Below, piece by piece: positions 58,101 to 64,000 of a stretch of 64,000 bases of DNA. Below the pieces are notes generated by a model. It was not told where the DNA came from and did not search any database. It saw only the letters and a program-made list of their open reading frames with translations. The stretch is from NCBI GenBank assembly GCA_046296295.1, contig JBKBLG010000002.1:124001-188000 (forward strand), written 5' to 3'. How positions within the stretch are numbered: the stretch's first letter is position 1; each line of letters begins with the position of its first letter. Position numbers and translations under genes: made by a program. Origin of the DNA: UBA10646 sp046296295. GTDB taxonomy: Bacteria > Bacteroidota > Bacteroidia > Chitinophagales > Chitinophagaceae.

Positions 58101-61100
58101 GTATTGTTAAATGATACTTGCAATGGAACGCATCCGCTGGTATCACTTACGGTAAATGATGGTTGCGGCGGTGTACTGGTACGAATAACATATGTTACAC
58201 TATCGTTGGCACAACCATATAAGCTTATAGCCTTTAAAGTAATAGCTACACTATCTGTTCCTGCAGCTACATAGTAGCCAGGGAAAATATTACCTGTACC
58301 AATAGATACGCCGTTGATAAACCATTGATAATTACTATTACGTGTAGGGTATAACGTTGCTTCAACCATGTTAGGAGCTAACATAAATGGAGCACAGGTT
58401 TGTGTAGATATAATTCTGAATGCTGCTAATGCTTGCGGACGAACCACTATTTGTACCACATTACTTTCACTTAATGCATCGCAAGTATTGGTACGAATAA
58501 TACGCTTAATCCATGCATTTTGAATAATTGTATCGGCTGTGTAGTTTATTGAAGTAGCACCAGCAATCGTATCGAACTGTATACCATCGTAACTAATAAG
58601 CCATTGATAATAATACACACCATCGCTACCAGTAGGCATACTACCATTCACTTGTAACTGTGGTGCACTCTCACAAATAGCTGTTGGTGCTTGTAATATG
58701 TTATTAGCAATAGGGCTAAGTAATACTACAGACTTAATACTACTGTATGCAATTGCACAATTATTACTTTGTACCAATACTCTAAAACGTGTAGTTGCAG
58801 CGATGTTGTTAACACTGATTGTACTTTGTGTACTATTAATTTGCTGCCAAGTAGTACCATTATCAATACTACGTTCCCAACGAATGATGTTACCAACACG
58901 AGCATTTACCGTAAGGGAAACGGGTGTATTCGCAACACATATCGTATCGCTACTTGCTGTGATAAAACCACCTTCGCTTGCAGGTAATACACGTATCGTA
59001 GCGATTAAGCTTGTATCGGTTCCACCACACAAACCACTCGCAGCTACAATATAACGTACACGTATGACAGAATCGCTAGTGGTGGTAGATACCAATAGTG
59101 TATCGGCAGTATAATTACTAATGGTAGTCCAAACACCACCGGCAAAAATTTGCCATGATTGTATTGCACCAACATATTGTTGAGCCCTTACAGTAGTAGT
59201 AATATTACCACAAACTTGATTATTAAAAATTATATTTCCGCGTATTACGCTTTCGTATAAACTAACTTGAACCGTATCGAAAGTAGGTGCACAAGCACCA
59301 TTATTAATACTTATAGCAAAGCGGTAAATACCAACTTTGTTAACGTTATAACTGATCTCATTGCCTTGTTGTGCGATTGGTTGAACTGTTGCACCTGCAG
59401 GACTTTGTAATACTTGCCATTGCACATTTTCGAATGCCCTTACGGTAAATGCATTTCGCAAATTGATACGAACTACACTACCATTGGTGATGTTGCAGTA
59501 AGTAGTATCATCGCCTAATCTTGCGATAGTTGTTGCGGGTCTGTTGAAAATACGAATGGTATCAACACTAGGTAAGCAGCTACTTGCATCGGCAATTTGC
59601 CATACCATTGTAACAACAGTATCGGCAGCAATATTGGTGATGTTAGTAGCGGCGTTATTAGGCTGCTCAATATTAACAGCGGGTCCATCTATTTGCCGCC
59701 ATAAGCCATTACCCAACAAAGGAGTGTTTGCATTTAATACAGTAGCTGTAGCAGCACATAAGTACTGATCGGCACCTGCATTAGCAGCACTTACACCTGG
59801 CTTTACAAAAATGGTATCTCGCCAAGTATTACCAGTACAGCTACCATTCCATGCGGTAAAGGTATAAATCAATCTGCCGGTTACAGTATGTACATTGCTT
59901 ATAACATCTGGCACAGCATTTAATGCAATAGGTACGGTTTGTTGTGTGAACCCTTGGATGTTTCCACCTGTGGCAGCGGCAGTCCAAGTATATTTTGTAT
60001 TTGGCAAACCACTTATTAGCCGCAGGCCAACTTGCTGCCCACTACATACAGTATCAACTAAATGTGTTGTACGTGCATTCGGACGAGCATTCACATGTAC
60101 ATAAACAGTAAAACTATCACCTTCGCAACCTCTATAAAACGTTCTATACCTGTAAGCTACAATAGCATTACTGTTAGCATTGGTATTGGTAAGTATGTTG
60201 TTAATAGTACCACTGCCGCTTATAGTAAAGCCAGTTGCATTACCGCTAATAACACTTGCTGTATAGTTAAAAGTTACTCCTGCTACACTTGCCCTGGGTA
60301 TATACTGAAATGCAGTACCAGAACAAATGATACGTGTACTATCAATACCAAAGTTGTGCGGAGTTACTACTACTCTAATGGTATCTCTGGCTACACTACA
60401 AGTGCTACCTAGTTGCGGATAAGCAGCTGCAATTACTAAAAAGCTACTTAAGTTTCTATCAGTATCACTTAATGTATAGTTGGTGATGGCACCATTGGGA
60501 TTTGAAAAAACACCAGTACCAGTACTCATCCAACGGATACTATCGTAACTATTTACATTAATCGCTGCAGTGTAATTAATAAGATTGTTGGTGTAACAAA
60601 TAGTATCGTTTGTTTTATGTAATACTACAGACAAAGCAGTATCAAAGCGAATGATTTGTGTATCGGTACTGATTGCACAATTATTATTGAAGCGTACTAC
60701 TACCTGATAAGTAGTTGCATCTTCAAATCTAATTTGAGGGTACATACTATTCGCATTGGTACCATTCAAATAGGTGAATGCTCCACCGGCAATCATCCAT
60801 TCAAAAGCTGGTACACCGGCAATACCATTAAATGTAGGACGGTGCGCTGTATCAGTACCGAAATTAATTGTACGTGTATTACAGTAAGCTTTATCACTTG
60901 GCAATGTAATAGTACTACCACCAATTGCATTAACAAAAATGGTATCTGCACCTGTACCACAAGCATTGGTATGTCTAATACGAATGTAATAGCTACCAGG
61001 TGTATTAAATTGAAAGCTAGGCGTTGCACCACCGCTACTCCAATCGATGGTGTATACACCACTATTGCTTGCTACCAAGCTGTTATTGGCTCTGTTAAAT

Positions 61101-62545
61101 ACATCGAAAAAGTAGTTAGGTGCAGTACAGTAGAATGGATTAGACTGGTTATCTAATACAAACTGAAAAGGAGTACAACCATTAACCGTATCGGCATTAT
61201 TCACTTTGTAACGAACTACAGGTGGTGGTTCAATACAAATGGTATCAGTACTATCATTAACAGCACAAGCATGGTTATCAACTACCAATTTTACAATATT
61301 GATACCAGGCTGGGTAAACCTATAGGTTAAGTTGGCTTGTGTATTGGTTTTATCAATATTACTTTGAACCAATACACCATTAACATACCAGAAAAAATCA
61401 GCTCTTGAAATACAACTTGTACCAAAGGCAGCCTGCCCTGCATCACTTACGTTACGAATTAATACCTGACTATTCAAGCAAGCAGTTTCTGGCAAACGAA
61501 AGTAAGCAGTCGGCTTCTTAGAAATTTTAGCTCTTGTAGTTACTTGAGGTCTGTCACATACACTAGCATTGGTCCACGGCTGATCCATGGTAATAGTAAT
61601 GTTGTAAGAAACACCAGGAAGGTTACAAGATGTGTTGTTATACAAGTGCGAAATACGACCATTACGTGCCATTAAATCGCAGTACCTATAAGTTGTACTC
61701 GTATTATCGCCCCAGCTTACAGTATATGTAGCACCAGGATAGTTTTCGCTGATACCGCCAAACTGTGCATCAATACCTACCTGAAACTCTAACTCTCTTG
61801 GTAAGCAACCAGATTGCTCACCATCAACACCTAATGTAATTCTGTTACGACTATTTACAAGTTGGTATGCCCTTGTTGCAACTACACCATTCAACGCAGC
61901 CTTAATAATGTAGGTGTAATAATAACGATCTAAAAAAATATTATATGAAGACCCTGCACTTTGTTGTGTAGCAGTTGTTACACCTGTAATTTCGTTTTTC
62001 AATGTACCAATAGTGCTAGCACCGCTCGTACTTACATCATTCACACTCAAGTTCTGAGCAGCACTCGGACTGACGCAAAAACCGTACGCATAATCTGCTC
62101 TTAAAATACGAGATGATGCACTTGCATTTAACCTAGCACGCGGAGCAGCGGTACTGCTAATAGCAAAAAAAGCAGTTGTATCTCTTAAGTTCGGATCTGA
62201 AGCAGTAAGCAATAAACGATAGTTATTACCACTTGTAACTGTAGTTGGAATTACTCCATTAATGAATGTAGCAAAATAGCTATTATAGGTCCCAATAACA
62301 GTAGTACCATTATCAAAGCCACCAGTACTATTCGATAAAATAAGGCTAAAAGTATTATTAACATTGTAACAGCCAGTTGTTTTAAACAACACAGCTATAT
62401 CACTACCTGCACCATAAGGCAACTGCGCTGCAAAATTTGCATCGTCAATTATCAGCGTTTGTTGTTGTGCACTCACACGCAAGCCAAGCAGCAACAAAAA
62501 CAATGATATGAACCAAAGCTTGCCAATGGTGTACAAGCGTTTCAT
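55148..62545 (-). CDS. Giant adhesin-like protein with T9SS type B sorting domain (2465 residues)
   Basis: A signal peptide (MKRLYTIGKLWFISLFLLLLGLRVSAQ) leads into a shared N-terminal domain (LIIDDANFAAQLPYGAGSDIAVLF). A Cys-containing stretch, fewer Ig-like repeats than in the first giant gene, and a long run of PKD domains with WxFGDG cores follow. The C-terminus is a type B sorting domain: PNAFTPDGDGQNDVLMV, FRIFNRWGQVVFE, WDGKLKGIPAPTDVYVY. The similarity at both ends to the first giant gene shows a duplication followed by loss or gain of middle repeats. It is presumably exported by the T9SS. Four repeat copies are inside (57622, 58144, 58903, 59438). Confidence 0.93.
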   Translation of the reverse strand: MKRLYTIGKLWFISLFLLLLGLRVSAQQQTLIIDDANFAAQLPYGAGSDIAVLFKTTGCYNVNNTFSLILSNSTGGFDNGTTVIGTYNSYFATFINGVIPTTVTSGNNYRLLLTASDPNLRDTTAFFAISSTAAPRARLNASASSRILRADYAYGFCVSPSAAQNLSVNDVSTSGASTIGTLKNEITGVTTATQQSAGSSYNIFLDRYYYTYIIKAALNGVVATRAYQLVNSRNRITLGVDGEQSGCLPRELEFQVGIDAQFGGISENYPGATYTVSWGDNTSTTYRYCDLMARNGRISHLYNNTSCNLPGVSYNITITMDQPWTNASVCDRPQVTTRAKISKKPTAYFRLPETACLNSQVLIRNVSDAGQAAFGTSCISRADFFWYVNGVLVQSNIDKTNTQANLTYRFTQPGINIVKLVVDNHACAVNDSTDTICIEPPPVVRYKVNNADTVNGCTPFQFVLDNQSNPFYCTAPNYFFDVFNRANNSLVASNSGVYTIDWSSGGATPSFQFNTPGSYYIRIRHTNACGTGADTIFVNAIGGSTITLPSDKAYCNTRTINFGTDTAHRPTFNGIAGVPAFEWMIAGGAFTYLNGTNANSMYPQIRFEDATTYQVVVRFNNNCAISTDTQIIRFDTALSVVLHKTNDTICYTNNLINYTAAINVNSYDSIRWMSTGTGVFSNPNGAITNYTLSDTDRNLSSFLVIAAAYPQLGSTCSVARDTIRVVVTPHNFGIDSTRIICSGTAFQYIPRASVAGVTFNYTASVISGNATGFTISGSGTINNILTNTNANSNAIVAYRYRTFYRGCEGDSFTVYVHVNARPNARTTHLVDTVCSGQQVGLRLISGLPNTKYTWTAAATGGNIQGFTQQTVPIALNAVPDVISNVHTVTGRLIYTFTAWNGSCTGNTWRDTIFVKPGVSAANAGADQYLCAATATVLNANTPLLGNGLWRQIDGPAVNIEQPNNAATNITNIAADTVVTMVWQIADASSCLPSVDTIRIFNRPATTIARLGDDTTYCNITNGSVVRINLRNAFTVRAFENVQWQVLQSPAGATVQPIAQQGNEISYNVNKVGIYRFAISINNGACAPTFDTVQVSLYESVIRGNIIFNNQVCGNITTTVRAQQYVGAIQSWQIFAGGVWTTISNYTADTLLVSTTTSDSVIRVRYIVAASGLCGGTDTSLIATIRVLPASEGGFITASSDTICVANTPVSLTVNARVGNIIRWERSIDNGTTWQQINSTQSTISVNNIAATTRFRVLVQSNNCAIAYSSIKSVVLLSPIANNILQAPTAICESAPQLQVNGSMPTGSDGVYYYQWLISYDGIQFDTIAGATSINYTADTIIQNAWIKRIIRTNTCDALSESNVVQIVVRPQALAAFRIISTQTCAPFMLAPNMVEATLYPTRNSNYQWFINGVSIGTGNIFPGYYVAAGTDSVAITLKAISLYGCANDSVTYVIRTSTPPQPSFTVSDTSGCVPLQVSFNNTTQHITGIQYFWNFGNGITSVQAQPGSILYQLHPNGGDTAYTVQLMAITACDTVTATKIIRLNGRPRASFIPVRTTGCSPFTVELSNNTHGTNNTYTWTFGDGSAPFITNSLQQVQHTYITGVQATYPIQLVATNQCGSDTTSYNLVVSPNNIQLNLTVNGNELTGCAPHSVRFINTSHNANSFSWNFNDGNTAVTFNNDDTVVHSFLQAGTYNVSVRAVNSCSDTTITKTIVVYGKPSAQFTLSNNNVCVGDTITTATNTQAVSTVWSWSNTTSNLRTPAITFSTGGTYQVQLIAANAYPSGVVCADTVVRSVQVVTLRSGSIQVNDSVSNCAPFQLQYTNATLAAAGTTQWLLNSNLISANTSGTYTIQNNGSYWLQMIHTTNGGCIYKDSIRIRLQATTGTWTYQSGTICNNTPVRFNAQTNGADSIRWYFGDGNVQTTTQATVFHTYTNAGHYVPHAMLIKNGVACNVQLVGSDTIKVQRVQAAFRTVLQQQCGITQVTFYDSTITSDQLSQFRWSLGNGVQATGATTTTHYTTTNNYTIRMVVTTAGGCTDSIVRIIAVPVMPIPQAQIIIDTTGCVNQTISFAGTANSLAPITLQQWHFSNGFTSNATSGQIRFATAGTYQAMYIAGTGNGCADTTYTNISIQSVPNVVANSVDVICRGNAVVLQAIGAERYTWSPAIELACDTCATTRATPTISRQYIVSGRMNGSSCIGRDTINITVIQPQQIQVVASDTICVGQSTRLIASGADTYQWWPLHGLNNATVATPTAQPAVTTQYRVIGSDAYSCFSDTAFVTVVVGQQPIIDLGPDKQAASGTKILLTSNVVNGPIAQWIWSGNATSDLSCTTCAVPTLTVRTNASYTVRATTIYGCVATDTLHVKAFCTDAQVYIPNAFTPDGDGQNDVLMVRGTGIKLVKSFRIFNRWGQVVFERANFQANDIAQAWDGKLKGIPAPTDVYVYTCEVVCDNDTPFSYKGNITIIR
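57622..57636 (+). repeat. Dispersed repeat copy in the second giant gene
   Basis: Full consensus; minus strand reads Asn-Leu-Thr-Val-Asn-Gly. Confidence 0.92.
58144..58158 (-). repeat. Dispersed repeat with one mismatch in the second giant gene
   Basis: CACTTACGGTAAATG, one base off the core; read as Phe-Thr-Val-Ser. Confidence 0.65.
58903..58916 (+). repeat. Dispersed repeat copy in the second giant gene
   Basis: CATTTACCGTAAGG followed by G; read as Ser-Leu-Thr-Val-Asn-Ala. Confidence 0.9.
59438..59451 (-). repeat. Dispersed repeat copy in the second giant gene
   Basis: CCTTACGGTAAATG; read as Ala-Phe-Thr-Val-Arg. Confidence 0.9.
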
Positions 62546-62697
62546 AACATATAATTAGATAAACAGATAAGCTTTCTTACAATCGCTAATACAAATTTGA
62601 CGATAAAAAGCATCGGCAAAGCTGATAAGAATCAATCCAACAACTAATCAAGTTGAAATCTAAAACAACCTATTCCGCTGTAACATTTACACCGTAT

Positions 62698-62712
62698 ACC
62701 TTACGGCAAATG
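62698..62712 (-). repeat. Dispersed repeat, G-variant, first half of pair
   Basis: ACCTTACGGCAAATG. Confidence 0.9.
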
Positions 62713-62800
62713 AACACTTTTTTTTTATTATATCAATTGCGACGGGTTCGGATACAATGTTAGCTGATGCAACTCTGGCGTGTATTACAGTGTGCATCAG

Positions 62801-62814
62801 CATTTACCGTAAGG
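62801..62814 (+). repeat. Dispersed repeat copy, second half of pair
   Basis: CATTTACCGTAAGG followed by A; next to the alaS terminator. Confidence 0.92.
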
Positions 62815-62817
62815 ATA

Positions 62818-62845
62818 CAAAAAAGCACTCTTACATAAGAGTGCT
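62818..62845 (-). terminator. Terminator of alaS
   Basis: AGCACTCTT and AAGAGTGCT pair around four bases; on the minus strand a run of T follows. Confidence 0.9.
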
Positions 62846-62876
62846 ATATATTAAATTAACTTAATAGTACTATCAA

Positions 62877-64000
62877 CTACAATGCATTTTTCACAGCATC
62901 TACTACTTGTGGTAATTGTGCTGTAGCTACACCGCCAGCATTGGCCAAGTGCTTTTGTCCGCCGCCGCCACCTTTAATTAAAGGTGCTACAACGGTTTTA
63001 ATAAGCTTACCAGCATCTACACCTTTGGTAACAGCGGTATCGCCAGCGGCAATAACAACCGATGCTTTACCATCAATTGCAGCAGTAAGTACCACAACAG
63101 CAACATCGCCCAACGCAGTTTTAATACCAACAGCCAAGTTGCGTAATGCGTCGGCACTACTTACTTCAACCTGTGCACCCAAGAATTGATATTCATTGTA
63201 CGTTGTGGCTTGTGGCACCAAACTAGCTTGTATAGCTGCTAATTGTTTTGCTTCTAGCGATTCTAATTTTTTACGTAAGTCGCTTACCTCGGCTTGTTGT
63301 TGTTCAATTGCTTTCAATACATCTTTAGGGTGCTTCAATGCTACTTTAATATCTTGTAGTAGCTGCATATGTTCTACGATGTATTGTTCGGCGGCAGCAC
63401 CGCAAACAGCTTCAACCCTGCGTACACCTGCGGCTACTGCAGTTTCGTGTTTAATAGCAAAGAAACCAAGTTCGCCGGTACTGCCAACGTGTGTGCCACC
63501 GCAGAGTTCAATGCTATAATTGGGATCTATCACTACTACGCGAACGGTATCTGCATATTTTTCTCCAAACAACGCCATAGCACCCATAGCAATGGCATCG
63601 TCTTTACTCATTTCTTTAATTACAACCGGAACGTTCTCACGAATCTTTGTATTCACAATAGCCTCTACTTGTGCAATTTCTTCCGCTGTAAGTTTTGCAA
63701 AATGCGAAAAATCGAAACGCAAATGTTCCTCATTCACCAAGCTGCCTTTTTGTGCCACATGTGTACCTAGTACTTTTCGTAAAGCGGCATGCATTAGGTG
63801 TGTTGCACTATGGTGTACCGTAATTTCATGCCTTCTGGTAGTATTCACTTGTGCAATTACACTGCCACTAAGAACGGCAGGAATAGCGTCGGCAAAGTGA
63901 ATAAACAAGTTGTTTTCTTTCTTAGTATCATAAATGGTTATTGTTGCATCACCAATAGTAAGCGTGCCGCTATCGCCAACTTGGCCGCCACTTTCGGCAT
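62877..64000 (-). CDS. alaS: Alanyl-tRNA synthetase, C-terminal part
   Basis: The frame runs off the window end; about 374 residues are visible and the N-terminal catalytic domain is missing. The end of the window encodes AESGGQVGDSG, the family signature at the start of the editing region. The editing domain has HHSATHLMHAALRKVLG (HxxxH zinc ligands) and ELCGGTHVGSTGELGFF (Cys and His ligands). A coiled coil and the C-Ala domain follow, with the glycine-rich GGGGGQKHLANAGG near the end. It charges tRNA-Ala and removes misacylated Ser or Gly. Confidence 0.96.
   Translation of the reverse strand, partial: AESGGQVGDSGTLTIGDATITIYDTKKENNLFIHFADAIPAVLSGSVIAQVNTTRRHEITVHHSATHLMHAALRKVLGTHVAQKGSLVNEEHLRFDFSHFAKLTAEEIAQVEAIVNTKIRENVPVVIKEMSKDDAIAMGAMALFGEKYADTVRVVVIDPNYSIELCGGTHVGSTGELGFFAIKHETAVAAGVRRVEAVCGAAAEQYIVEHMQLLQDIKVALKHPKDVLKAIEQQQAEVSDLRKKLESLEAKQLAAIQASLVPQATTYNEYQFLGAQVEVSSADALRNLAVGIKTALGDVAVVVLTAAIDGKASVVIAAGDTAVTKGVDAGKLIKTVVAPLIKGGGGGQKHLANAGGVATAQLPQVVDAVKNAL

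Larger units (their letters stand above)
62546..62876. other. Intergenic region between alaS and the second giant gene
   Basis: About 330 bases with an inverted pair of repeats (62698 and 62801) and the alaS terminator. No small gene was recognised. Confidence 0.5.

Noticed and set aside
60656..61156. A 166-residue Cys-rich plus-strand frame
   Set aside because: Antisense to the second giant gene; Cys richness arises from complementing Thr/Ala codons.
2173..62814. The dispersed repeat as a CRISPR array or a MITE
   Set aside because: Copies are spread singly over 60 kb, lie in both strands and inside essential genes, and have no shared flanks beyond 15 bases and no regular spacing.

Overview
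The window comes from a member of the Bacteroidota, most likely of the Chitinophagaceae type. The evidence is a set of type IX secretion and gliding genes (porX, porV, gldJ, two porP/sprF-type genes and two giant adhesin-like proteins with the type B C-terminal sorting domain), bacillithiol synthesis (bshA), Bacteroidota-type TAnnTTTG promoter boxes with little sign of Shine-Dalgarno sequences, DUF4292 and DUF983 genes, and a tRNA without an encoded CCA. No insertion sequence, prophage, CRISPR array or rRNA was seen.

Layout. 1-6983: the 3' end of a di-haem cytochrome c peroxidase gene, a polysaccharide flippase, tRNA-Leu(UAG), trigger factor, undecaprenyl-diphosphatase, an MFS exporter and a metallo-beta-lactamase-fold hydrolase. 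7002-13075: the T9SS response regulator PorX, a small conserved protein, a second MBL hydrolase, a ComEA-like helix-hairpin-helix protein and an LruC-type lipoprotein. 13148-16458 (minus): S41 peptidase, thiL and an inositol monophosphatase. 16534-20014 (plus): glycosyltransferase, GH3-type adenylating enzyme and an RsmI-like methyltransferase. 20093-27789 is mostly minus: M28 peptidase, EnvC-like protein, DUF4292 lipoprotein, dut, ispF and porV, with bshA on the plus strand. 28135-31833 (plus): gldJ, murF and two small membrane protein genes. 31907-36117 (minus): L,D-transpeptidase, rsmE and dnaB. 36630-39911 (plus): lpxA, an ABC ATPase and pyruvate dehydrogenase E2. 40047-62545 (minus): an AI-2E family permease, then two adhesin plus PorP modules whose adhesins are about 3805 and 2465 residues. 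The window ends inside alaS.

The most striking signal is not a gene. A 15-base sequence, consensus CATTTACCGTAAGGT, is scattered through the whole window. Its 12-base core TTTACCGTAAGG occurs 30 times by eye, counting both strands, and a one-base variant TTTGCCGTAAGG occurs 7 more times; chance predicts about 0.01 copies of the core. Copies lie inside genes in several reading frames and both orientations, and are over-represented just after stop codons. Five intergenic sites hold two copies in inverted orientation, and each pairs one standard copy with one G-variant copy. The pattern resembles the uptake sequences of Neisseriaceae and Pasteurellaceae or a HIP1-like iterated palindrome. The window also carries a ComEA-like gene that itself contains two copies. 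The function is unproven.

A second cross-cutting pattern is a set of five genes whose promoter -7 box lies only 4-6 bases before the start codon, which suggests leaderless or nearly leaderless transcripts.
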